Below are positions 1 through 6,011 of a stretch of 6,011 nucleotides of DNA, piece by piece. The notes under the pieces are model-generated. The model saw only the letters and a list, made by a program, of their open reading frames with translations, ran no database searches and was not told where the DNA came from. The stretch lies in NCBI GenBank assembly GCA_023300065.1, contig JALZWJ010000103.1, positions 1 to 6,011 of the forward strand, given 5' to 3'. Position 1 is the stretch's first letter. Each line of letters opens with the position of its first letter. The DNA comes from Akkermansiaceae bacterium (lineage in GTDB: Bacteria; Verrucomicrobiota; Verrucomicrobiia; Verrucomicrobiales; Akkermansiaceae). The translations under genes and the position numbers were made by a program.

Positions 1-8
1 TTCATGAT

Positions 9-1268
9 TTATTTTGATGATTTTTTCTGGAGCCAGAGGAGCGCGGCCTCAAGGTCAGGATCCTTTCCGGCTGAAAGTGCGTGTGGATTTAAAGGGAGTA
101 ATTGATCTGGGGTGACGCCTACCCCCTCAAGGTGGATCTTGTTAAGAGCCGTGACAAAATCACCGATGGCATATTGGAAATGATCTCCATTCGGCAGTTC
201 CTCGATTACCGAAGGCAGCACGGCAGCGGTGGTGGGCCGGCCAAAGATATGCGCCCGCTGGTGCTCCTGAAGGGCTGCGGCGAAGATCTCAGAAGTCGAG
301 GCGGAGAAGGAATCCACTAAGATTGCGATGGGGCCGAGATAGGCGCCTTTTTGAGGGAAGGCATGAAAAGGAATGTTGCCTGAGGTATTATTCATATCGC
401 CAAGGTCGAGTTCCTTTTCGATCAGGCGCCCGATGAGGCCAGTCGCCATCATGCCGATGCCTCCCGGATTTCCACGTAGGTCGAAGATCAGCCCGGCGGC
501 CCCCTCGGTGCGGGCTTGGGCGATCGCTTCATTGATGCGTGGCATGAGCTGAAGGAGAAAGATGTCGAAGGCGATCAAGCGGATGTTTTGCCTCTCCCCC
601 ACGAGGCGGGTTTCGAAGGACAACGGGATGTTTGTCTGGTTCCCCATCCGGCCTAGCTCGCCTTGATAGAACCCGGGTCTAAAGTCGAAGACCTTTCCGG
701 AGCGGGTTGTTTTGAGCGTCGTCTTGCCATCTGCGGGGCTGGAGAGTTTTTCTAGGATCGCGCGAGTCGCGACGAGCCGGCGGAGACGGGTCGACTTTGG
801 GGTGAGCTCGAAATCCGCGATCACTTCCGCCATCGGGTCCCCTTCAAAGCTAGAGAGGATCATGCCAGGCTTCAACCCAGCGCGGTCGGCAGGAGAGCCT
901 TTCTCCACCTCATAAATCATGACCTGTTGCTTGATCATGCGGAGTTCAAGACCGAGGTAGCCGCTCGCCGTCGCCTCCTCGCCGGGTTCCTTGGTATTTT
1001 TAGAAACACCAAAGTGACTAAGCTTCAGCTCGCCGAGCATCTCGTTTAGGATGAGCCGGAGTTCTTTTCTCGATTTGGCTTTTTGCACGCGGGCCTCGTA
1101 AGTCAATTTAACCTGCTCCCAGTCCACGCCATTGAAGGTCTCTTCATAAAAGGAGGCATTCACTTTACTCCAAACGTGGAGGAAGGTTTCTTCGGCAAGG
1201 TCAGCGGAGAATTCCCGAGCTTGGGTGGGAAGCTGGCAGAGCGACAGGCAGAGAAAGAGAAGTTTCAT
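9..1268 (-). CDS. Exported S41-family peptidase with PDZ domain (Tricorn-type active site)
   Basis: Probably a serine peptidase of family S41, acting outside the cytoplasm on unfolded or C-terminally exposed proteins; the substrate is unknown. With the ATG at 1268 the protein has 419 residues and begins with a clean signal peptide, MKLLFLCLSLCQLPTQA, with likely cleavage after TQA. A GTG 30 bases upstream (1298) would add ten residues before the hydrophobic core and is less likely. Domains: a helical N-terminal domain (about 20-95) ending in LSHFGV, a PDZ domain (about 103-190, GYLGLEL then GSPADRAGLKPG), and the S41 core (about 225-395) with LIFDLRGNPGG, FSASTSEIFAAALQ and EGVGVTPD. The likely catalytic set is His85, Ser324 and Glu381, as in Tricorn. 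The lysine of the Prc/CtpA Ser-Lys dyad is replaced by Ala349. The cysteine near the N-terminus does not form a lipobox (Leu precedes it). The gene lies about 150 bases downstream of the fusion gene and probably has its own promoter. The family call is firm; the physiological role is not. Confidence 0.9.
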   Translation of the reverse strand: MKLLFLCLSLCQLPTQAREFSADLAEETFLHVWSKVNASFYEETFNGVDWEQVKLTYEARVQKAKSRKELRLILNEMLGELKLSHFGVSKNTKEPGEEATASGYLGLELRMIKQQVMIYEVEKGSPADRAGLKPGMILSSFEGDPMAEVIADFELTPKSTRLRRLVATRAILEKLSSPADGKTTLKTTRSGKVFDFRPGFYQGELGRMGNQTNIPLSFETRLVGERQNIRLIAFDIFLLQLMPRINEAIAQARTEGAAGLIFDLRGNPGGIGMMATGLIGRLIEKELDLGDMNNTSGNIPFHAFPQKGAYLGPIAILVDSFSASTSEIFAAALQEHQRAHIFGRPTTAAVLPSVIEELPNGDHFQYAIGDFVTALNKIHLEGVGVTPDQLLPLNPHALSAGKDPDLEAALLWLQKKSSK

Positions 1269-1348
1269 AGAGATTGTAGGGACGAGTCCCCGACTCACTA
1301 GAGGCTGAGGGAAAAAATTGCGACCTCCTATTACAATGACCTGACTGG

Positions 1349-1377
1349 ATTGTATGCCCCCTATTTCAAAGATCCAA
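1349..1377 (-). promoter_or_regulatory. Possible sigma-70-like promoter for the S41 peptidase gene
   Basis: Read on the minus strand, TTGGAT (1377-1372) is followed after exactly 17 bases by TACAAT (1354-1349), which matches the -10 consensus at five of six positions. The -35 matches only at TTG. Transcription would begin near 1342, giving a leader of roughly 75 bases before the ATG at 1268. It lies in the gap after the fusion gene, where a promoter would be expected if the peptidase is transcribed separately. This is a by-eye consensus match only. Confidence 0.35.
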
Positions 1378-1388
1378 ATTTACCGAGA

Positions 1389-1411
1389 GGCCAGCAATAT
1401 GTGAAATGGCC
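1389..1411 (-). terminator. Weak stem-loop after the fusion gene, possible terminator
   Basis: GGCCA and TGGCC form a 5-bp stem around a 13-base loop, starting a few bases after the stop codon of the MFS/PlsC gene. No T-run follows on the minus strand, so this is not a classical intrinsic terminator. A second short hairpin, TCACA/TGTGA with a 4-base loop (1418-1431), overlaps the stop codon itself. Either could be chance. Confidence 0.15.
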
Positions 1412-1417
1412 CATTGA

Positions 1418-3937
1418 TCACACTCCTGTGAGGAACCCCTCCTCATCGAGCGGGCCAAATCCCACCTCAGACCAACCCGGGAGCAACTTCCCCCGTGTTC
1501 CCTCACGCCAGCCACTTTGCTCTAATTGAGTTGTGGTTTCATAGATCGGGTCAGGCCGCGCAAAACTCACCACTCGCCCATTCTTAACCAGACAGCCGAA
1601 GAATTCCCCATCGCTCAGCCCCTCTTCATCAAAGGTCCAGACCAAGACCTTCTTCGCCACCAACTTCCGGACCAGTTCACCCCTCCCCTTCACTCCGCGG
1701 AGGGCGACTGAATCCAATCTCTCTTTTTCAATTCTTTCCAAAATTTCATCGTCTGACAGCGCCACTGCCAAAGAAACCTTCGTCCCTAAACTCAGCGGCC
1801 AAAGCACTCCCAAAATCCCGCTCACCTCATCCTCAGCAACCCACTCCACCAGAAGCCGCGTCTTCCGGCTCGCTAAATGAACCTGATTCAACTGCAGCGC
1901 ATTCATCCGCATCCCACGCCCGCTTTCATCCTCAGCCCAACACCGCTTCTGCATCTCATCCCACCCACTCGGCCGCGCCCCTATCACCTCCGGCTCCCGC
2001 TTCCATCTCGCCAAAAACTGCTTCTCCCGGTCCGCCACCGTCTCGACCGATAGCTCACGCATCGCCGCCCCCACATTGGCATTCCACGCGATCGGTGGCC
2101 CAAAAGCGACCGATACTCCATAGCGGACCGTCTTCGGCCACTTCTTCAAAAAATTCCCTCCCGAGAACGACCACATCGATCCCCAAAGCCCGTCCATATA
2201 AGTGGGTAAAACCTCCACGCCCCCCTTCTTCGCCATCATCTGGTAGCCCCTCTTAATTTCACAAAGCGCCCCCGTCCGCGAGAGCTGCCCCTCCGCAAAT
2301 AGGCACACCACCGTGCCCTCTGCGAGAGCCTCCGCCGTGAGCCGTATTCCATCCCGCGCCTTATCCGGAGAAATCGACACCGCATCAAAAAGCCGCGCAA
2401 ACCGCCCCACCCCCTTCATCTCAAAACAATCTGCAAAAAGCACAAACCGAATCGGCCGTGGACAAGCCGCCGACAACACAAACGCATCAATATACGAGAG
2501 GTGATTCGGCACCATCAGCACCCCACCCTCCTTCGGAATATTCTCCACCCCGATCCCCCGGATCTTATAAATCGCACGGAAAGCCGCCAAAACCACCAGC
2601 CTCAAAAAATCCTTAATAAGAAGCCTTAGCAAATACCCCGTCACCACCGTGCAAACCACCGCCACCAGTGCAAATTGAATCCACGACGCCACCTCCAGCA
2701 CCTTCAATCCCCATTGCAATCCCACCGCCCCAACCCCTGCCAAATTATTACAAAGGTTCGAGGCAGAGACCACCAACCCACGCTCATCCTCCCGCGCCCG
2801 ATCCTGCTGAAAAGCCGTCAAGGGAACCAAAAATAAAGCCCCGCCACAACCGGCCACTCCCAGTAAAAAATCGGCCGTAAACCCACTTGGAAAAACCGCC
2901 AGCAAAGCCGTCCCCACCGCCATCATCCCTGCGCCGATCACCACCAAGCCTAGTTCATTTTTACGACGACAAATCCAGCTCGCCAATAAGCTACCCAGCA
3001 CAATACCCACCACCACAGGCACCCAGAGCAAAGCCGTCTCCACCCCCATTCCCGCCAGCCTCCCAGTCCGTTCCTGCGCGATCTGAATCAGCAACAATTG
3101 TAAAAATCCCCCAAAGCCCCAGAAGAAAGCGACCCCCAAAGTGCTCTGCCAAAGCGGCCCATCCCGCTTCACTTTCATCAAATCCCCAAAGTGCCGCGTC
3201 GCCACTTTCGCCGAATACCGCTCCGCTCCCGCTGCCTTCGTCGGCTGAATTCGGTGCGCTAAAATCAAAGCCACCACCGCCCCGATCAAAACCCACAACA
3301 CCGGGATCATCGCCGATTCCCAAATCCCCCGCCCCGCTTGCAGGCCCCATTTATCAAACCACACCCCGCCCACAATCTGCCCCAGCAGAATCGTCAAAAT
3401 CACCACGCCCTCCATCACCCCATTTGCAAATCCTAAGCGCTTCGACCCTACCAGCTCCTTCACCACCCCCATCTTCGACGGCCCCAGCAGGGCCGATTGC
3501 GTCGCCAAACAAAAGAAAGCCAGCAGCACCACATACAGGGCCATCCGCGAATGCTCCTGCCCAAACTCCACCCCCACCCACAGCGCACCACCCATTAAAA
3601 TCAGCACCACCAACTGGAGCCACGATGACCACCGGATCACCCTGCTCTTCGCAAACCGATCTCCCAACCACCCCGCCGTCGGAGCAAACAGAATAAAAGG
3701 AACCACCATCAGCAACCCCAGCACATACTCCAATCCCTCCGGGGCCAGATCACGCGCCGCCAAACCCACCCCCAACGGGATCAGAATGAACTTCGTGAAA
3801 TTATCATTAAAAGCATTCGTCCCCTGCATCCCCACCAGCGCCCAAAAAGACCGCCACTCCCGCTTCCCAGGTTTCAACTCCTTCTCAATTCCTTCGCTCA
3901 CCCCCGCAGCATGCGCCAACTCACCCCGCAAAGACAA
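1418..3937 (-). CDS. LplT-like MFS transporter fused to PlsC-type acyltransferase, with a degenerate acyl-ACP synthetase tail
   Basis: Inner-membrane protein of 839 residues, probably acting in lysophospholipid uptake and re-acylation, like E. coli LplT plus Aas but in one chain. Residues about 28-442 form an MFS domain with around 12 hydrophobic segments; NAFNDNF (41-47) is typical of LplT and GWLGDRFAKSR (89-99) is MFS motif A. Residues about 443-655 are a glycerophospholipid acyltransferase with the HX4D motif in NHLSYID (His479, Asp484) and the FAEGQLS motif (547-553), so this domain looks catalytically intact. Residues about 660-839 resemble pieces of the AMP-binding (ANL) domain found at this position in Aas-type proteins, but without its ATP-binding P-loop and C-terminal subdomain; full fusions are over 1,100 residues. 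The start is TTG, chosen because GAGAGGG lies 9 bases upstream; a second in-frame TTG is codon 3. The mnmA stop is 58 bases upstream, so co-transcription is plausible. Transport substrate and acyl donor are inferred from family. Confidence 0.9.
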   Translation of the reverse strand: MSLRGELAHAAGVSEGIEKELKPGKREWRSFWALVGMQGTNAFNDNFTKFILIPLGVGLAARDLAPEGLEYVLGLLMVVPFILFAPTAGWLGDRFAKSRVIRWSSWLQLVVLILMGGALWVGVEFGQEHSRMALYVVLLAFFCLATQSALLGPSKMGVVKELVGSKRLGFANGVMEGVVILTILLGQIVGGVWFDKWGLQAGRGIWESAMIPVLWVLIGAVVALILAHRIQPTKAAGAERYSAKVATRHFGDLMKVKRDGPLWQSTLGVAFFWGFGGFLQLLLIQIAQERTGRLAGMGVETALLWVPVVVGIVLGSLLASWICRRKNELGLVVIGAGMMAVGTALLAVFPSGFTADFLLGVAGCGGALFLVPLTAFQQDRAREDERGLVVSASNLCNNLAGVGAVGLQWGLKVLEVASWIQFALVAVVCTVVTGYLLRLLIKDFLRLVVLAAFRAIYKIRGIGVENIPKEGGVLMVPNHLSYIDAFVLSAACPRPIRFVLFADCFEMKGVGRFARLFDAVSISPDKARDGIRLTAEALAEGTVVCLFAEGQLSRTGALCEIKRGYQMMAKKGGVEVLPTYMDGLWGSMWSFSGGNFLKKWPKTVRYGVSVAFGPPIAWNANVGAAMRELSVETVADREKQFLARWKREPEVIGARPSGWDEMQKRCWAEDESGRGMRMNALQLNQVHLASRKTRLLVEWVAEDEVSGILGVLWPLSLGTKVSLAVALSDDEILERIEKERLDSVALRGVKGRGELVRKLVAKKVLVWTFDEEGLSDGEFFGCLVKNGRVVSFARPDPIYETTTQLEQSGWREGTRGKLLPGWSEVGFGPLDEEGFLTGV

Positions 3938-3944
3938 TTGATTC

Positions 3945-3951
3945 TACCCTC
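3945..3951 (-). promoter_or_regulatory. Shine-Dalgarno site supporting a TTG start for the fusion gene
   Basis: On the minus strand GAGAGGG is followed by nine bases and then TTG at 3937. No ATG or GTG lies at a better distance in this frame; the ATG just upstream (ATG AAT TGA) closes after two codons. This is one of the few recognisable ribosome binding sites in the window, so it decides the unusual start codon. Confidence 0.5.
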
Positions 3952-3958
3952 TCAATTC

Positions 3959-3973
3959 ATCGACTCAGTCGAT
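3959..3973. repeat. Perfect inverted repeat in the mnmA/fusion-gene spacer
   Basis: ATCGAC and GTCGAT flank a 3-base loop (TCA on the plus strand), giving a 6-bp hairpin just upstream of the fusion gene's ribosome binding site and 22 bases beyond the mnmA stop. There is no T-run, so termination is unlikely. It could be a small mRNA stem or an operator half-site pair, or chance. Confidence 0.3.
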
Positions 3974-3995
3974 CCCCACCACCCATGCCCATCGT

Positions 3996-5087
3996 TCACT
4001 CATCCACTGCCCCGCCCACCTTCTCAAAAACCCCACCGCCCAGCAGCTTCCCGCCCTCATAAAAGGCACAAATCTGCCCCGGCGTCAGCGCACGTTGCGC
4101 ACGCCCAAAGGTCACCTCCAGCTTCCCGTCCGCCATTTCCTTCACATCCACCGCCTCGCTCTTCGCCCGGTAGCGCGGCTGCACTTCTGCCCGCCCTGTC
4201 GTCACCGGCTCATTAATCCATGACAGCGATCCCACCGTGCACTTCACTGTATAAAGCCCGGTCGACGTCGCATCATCCCAGCCCACCACTAATTGATTCG
4301 TCTCCGCATCTTTCCCCACCACCACATAGGCCATCCCCTCCCGAGGCGAGGCCACACCGTGCCCCTTACGCTGCCCCAGCGTATACAAATGCAGCCCATC
4401 ATGCTGCCCCATCACCTTCCCATCCGGATCCACAATATCCCCCGGAGAGTCCGGCACATGGTGACGTAAAAAATCCCCCATCTTAATATTTCCGATAAAA
4501 CAAATCCCCTGCGAATCCTTCTTCTCCGCCGTCGGCAGATTAAAGCGCCGCGCCACCTCGCGCACCTCCGGCTTCAACATCTCACCCGCTGGGAAAAGCG
4601 CATGCTTCACCTGGTGCTGCGTCATCATCGCCAGAAAATACGACTGATCTTTATTAGGATCCGCCCCGCGCAGTAAGTCCGCCGCCCCATCCCTCCGCAC
4701 CCGCCGGCGCGCATAGTGGCCCGTCCCCACCGCCTCGAACCCCTGCTCCATCGCATAGTCCAAAAACACCCCAAACTTCATCTCCCGATTACACATCACA
4801 TCCGGATTTGGCGTCACTCCATCCCGATACCCCTCCAGAAGATAATCCACAATCCGCGTCCGATACTGATCAATCAGATCCACCACCCGGAGCTCAATCC
4901 CCAACGACTTCGCCACCGCATGCGCATCCTCCAAATCACTCTCCCACGGACAATCACCCGGCAAGCCCTCATCATTAATCCAATTCTTCATATACCCACC
5001 CACCACCTCATGACCCTGTTCGATGAGCAAAGCCGCCGCCGCCGAGGAATCCACCCCGCCTGAAAGTCCAACCATAATCCGTGACAC
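3996..5087 (-). CDS. mnmA: tRNA-specific 2-thiouridylase MnmA
   Basis: Cytoplasmic enzyme that adenylates and thiolates U34 in the tRNAs for Lys, Glu and Gln, taking sulfur from a persulfide relay, to make the s2U part of mnm5s2U. From the GTG at 5087 the protein has 363 residues, close to E. coli MnmA (368). Visible signatures in order: PP-loop SGGVDSS (residues 9-15), YMKNW, the catalytic cysteine in TPNPDVMCNREMKFG (Cys99), TGHYARR, DPNKDQSYFL, the second catalytic cysteine in DSQGICFIG (Cys196), TLGQRKG, and the C-terminal beta-barrel ending in TPGQICAFYEG and LGGG. The start is uncertain: GTG gives a typical (M)SRIMVGLSGGVDSS N-terminus, while ATG codons at 5156 and 5171 would add 23 or 28 residues unlike the family, and the ATG at 5075 leaves almost nothing before the PP-loop. 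It is divergent from argD and followed closely by the fusion gene. Confidence 0.96.
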   Translation of the reverse strand: MSRIMVGLSGGVDSSAAAALLIEQGHEVVGGYMKNWINDEGLPGDCPWESDLEDAHAVAKSLGIELRVVDLIDQYRTRIVDYLLEGYRDGVTPNPDVMCNREMKFGVFLDYAMEQGFEAVGTGHYARRRVRRDGAADLLRGADPNKDQSYFLAMMTQHQVKHALFPAGEMLKPEVREVARRFNLPTAEKKDSQGICFIGNIKMGDFLRHHVPDSPGDIVDPDGKVMGQHDGLHLYTLGQRKGHGVASPREGMAYVVVGKDAETNQLVVGWDDATSTGLYTVKCTVGSLSWINEPVTTGRAEVQPRYRAKSEAVDVKEMADGKLEVTFGRAQRALTPGQICAFYEGGKLLGGGVFEKVGGAVDE

Positions 5088-5093
5088 GCCCCT

Positions 5094-5122
5094 CTCATAA
5101 CGCCCCACCGCACATCCCGCAA
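5094..5122 (-). promoter_or_regulatory. mnmA: Weak promoter candidate just upstream of the mnmA GTG
   Basis: On the minus strand TTGCGG (5122-5117) and TATGAG (5099-5094) are separated by 17 bases. The -35 matches at three positions and the -10 at four. Transcription from it would begin almost on the GTG at 5087 and give a leaderless or nearly leaderless mRNA. The same bases include GAGAGG, a Shine-Dalgarno-like run only three bases from the GTG. By-eye evidence only. Confidence 0.2.
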
Positions 5123-5151
5123 GCCGGACCACCCCCCCATCTTCCACTCGG

Positions 5152-5181
5152 CTCATCGTCGTGCTTCTCATCGTCGTGCTT
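5152..5181. repeat. Perfect 15-bp tandem duplication in the mnmA-argD spacer
   Basis: CTCATCGTCGTGCTT occurs twice head to tail without a mismatch, at 5152-5166 and 5167-5181; the match continues one base further. On the minus strand each copy carries an ATG in frame with mnmA (5156 and 5171), each preceded by a purine run (GGAAG or GAGAAG) seven bases away. The duplication therefore doubles a possible upstream translation start, or simply alters spacing in the divergent promoter region. Confidence 0.9.
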
Positions 5182-5222
5182 CCAAAGCCGCCCCGAAAAA
5201 GCTACCACCGCCCCAGCCGCTC

Positions 5223-6011
5223 ATGACCACTCACGAAAAAACCCAAAACTACATCCTCCAAACCTACGGCAGATTCCCTCTCACCGTAGCACGTGGCCAA
5301 GGCACCAAAGTCTGGGATGACAAAGGAAACGAGTATCTCGACTTCTGCGCCGGCATCGCCACCTGCTCCATCGGCCATTGTCACCCCAACCTCACCGCCG
5401 CCATCGCCAAGCAGTCCACCACCTTGATGCACTGCTCAAACCTCTACGACATCATCCCCCAAGCAGACCTCGCCGAACTCATCGTCGAAAAAGTCGTCCA
5501 GCAACCCGGCAAAATCTTCTTCTCCAACTCCGGCGCAGAAGCGAACGATGGCCTCATAAAGCTCGCCCGCAGATTCGGCCTCGAAAGCGGGCGTCACGAA
5601 ATCATCACCTTCAATCACTCCTTCCACGGCAGAACCATCGGCGCCATGTCCGCCACCGCGCAGGCTAAAATCCACGAGGGCTTCGGCGCCCTCTTCCCCG
5701 GCTTCATCTACGTCGACCCGAACGATCTCGACGCCGTCAAAGCCGCCCTCACCGATCAAACCGTCGCCTTCCTCCTAGAACCCATCCAGGGCGAAGGCGG
5801 GGTCAACCCCATGACCCAAGAATTCCTCCAAGGCCTCTCCGCCCTCGCTCAGGAAAAAAACATCCTCCTCCTCCTCGACGAAGTGCAATGCGGCTTCGGC
5901 AGAACCGGCGACCTCAATGGCTACGACACCATCGCCCCCGGCCCAGGTCAAATCGTCCCCGATGCCATCTCATGGGCCAAAGGCATGGGCGGCGGAATAC
6001 CAATCGGCTCC
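5223..6011 (+). CDS. argD: Acetylornithine aminotransferase (ArgD type), 5' part; gene continues past the window
   Basis: PLP-dependent class III aminotransferase that converts N-acetylglutamate semialdehyde to N-acetylornithine in arginine synthesis; E. coli ArgD also acts on the succinyl-diaminopimelate step of lysine synthesis. The ATG at 5223 opens an uninterrupted frame of 263 codons to the edge; full-length members have about 390-410 residues, so roughly two thirds are present. Landmarks: KVWDDKGNEYLDFCAGIA (29-46), GHCHPNL (51-57), NSGAEAND for phosphate binding (102-109), SFHGRT (133-138), EPIQGEGGVNP (186-196), LLDEVQCGFGRTGDL with the cofactor-binding aspartate (Asp219), and SWAKGMGGGIPIGS with the PLP lysine at Lys253. 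EPIQGEGG and DEVQCGFGRTG favour ArgD over GABA or ornithine aminotransferases. No Shine-Dalgarno sequence is visible. It is divergent from mnmA, and codons strongly favour C at the third position. Confidence 0.93.
   Translation, partial: MTTHEKTQNYILQTYGRFPLTVARGQGTKVWDDKGNEYLDFCAGIATCSIGHCHPNLTAAIAKQSTTLMHCSNLYDIIPQADLAELIVEKVVQQPGKIFFSNSGAEANDGLIKLARRFGLESGRHEIITFNHSFHGRTIGAMSATAQAKIHEGFGALFPGFIYVDPNDLDAVKAALTDQTVAFLLEPIQGEGGVNPMTQEFLQGLSALAQEKNILLLLDEVQCGFGRTGDLNGYDTIAPGPGQIVPDAISWAKGMGGGIPIGS

Noticed and set aside
1218..1268. Lipoprotein signal in the peptidase N-terminus
   Set aside because: The cysteine is preceded by Leu-Ser-Leu, which breaks the lipobox rule of Gly/Ala/Ser at -1; a type I site after TQA fits better.
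1279..1290. GGGAC/GTCCC inverted repeat in the peptidase leader
   Set aside because: The two-base loop is too tight for a stable hairpin and nothing nearby supports an operator; treated as chance.
1360..1420. Frameshift continuation of the synthetase domain beyond the fusion gene's stop
   Set aside because: Continuing in frame past the TGA gives only 18 unrelated codons before TAG, and too little sequence remains before the peptidase gene to hold a missing domain.
2991..3671. Two further minus-strand frames rich in Gly within the fusion gene (2991-3350 and 3354-3671)
   Set aside because: Out-of-frame readings of the same G-rich coding strand; the correct frame encodes a clear MFS transporter.
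2887..3696. Plus-strand open frame of 269 codons rich in Pro and Ser
   Set aside because: It is antisense to the MFS part of the fusion gene. Its Pro/Ser content is what C-rich antisense sequence produces, and it has no recognisable domain or ribosome site.
3942..3947. TAGAAT as a -10 box for an independent promoter of the fusion gene
   Set aside because: No acceptable -35 element lies 16-18 bases upstream, and the hexamer overlaps the Shine-Dalgarno region.
4716..5063. Plus-strand 115-codon frame rich in His, Ile and Pro
   Set aside because: Antisense to mnmA between its PP-loop and catalytic cysteine regions; low-complexity composition follows from the opposite strand.
5436..5759. Minus-strand 107-codon frame, with a plus-strand one at 5378-5668, over argD
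   Set aside because: Both are shadows of the argD frame, which shows full family signatures throughout.

Overview
The window is an ordinary-looking bacterial chromosomal segment with four protein genes. Three lie on the minus strand: an exported S41-family peptidase, a large MFS/PlsC fusion protein, and the tRNA thiolase MnmA. The fourth, an ArgD-type aminotransferase on the plus strand, is cut by the right edge. There are no RNA genes, mobile elements, CRISPR arrays or integration signatures, and no gap over 300 bases lacks a gene. Fusion of an LplT-like transporter to a PlsC-type acyltransferase, general lack of Shine-Dalgarno sites and moderately high GC would fit a member of Verrucomicrobiota or a related PVC lineage. 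That placement is inference from gene style, not from a phylogenetic marker.

Layout: positions 9-1268 (minus) encode a periplasmic or secreted S41 peptidase with a signal peptide, helical N-terminal domain, PDZ domain and a Tricorn-like Ser/His/Glu catalytic set. A gap of about 150 bases (1269-1417) carries a plausible promoter and an orphan AGGAGG. Positions 1418-3937 (minus) encode an 839-residue protein: a 12-helix LplT-like transporter, a glycerophospholipid acyltransferase, and a tail of about 180 residues that looks like a collapsed acyl-ACP synthetase (ANL) domain. A 58-base spacer with a perfect 6-bp hairpin separates it from mnmA (3996 to about 5087, minus). mnmA is divergent from argD (5223 to beyond 6011, plus); the spacer between them carries a perfect 15-bp tandem duplication.

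Function: mnmA and the transporter/acyltransferase gene are close and co-directional and may be co-transcribed. The latter probably re-acylates lysophospholipids at the inner membrane. argD serves arginine (and perhaps lysine) biosynthesis. The peptidase probably has its own promoter. No shared pathway links the four genes.

The most interesting points are the apparently vestigial ANL domain in the fusion protein, the sharp change in strand composition near 1300-1420, the Lys-less S41 active site, and the tandem duplication at the mnmA start. I saw no convincing new multi-gene system.
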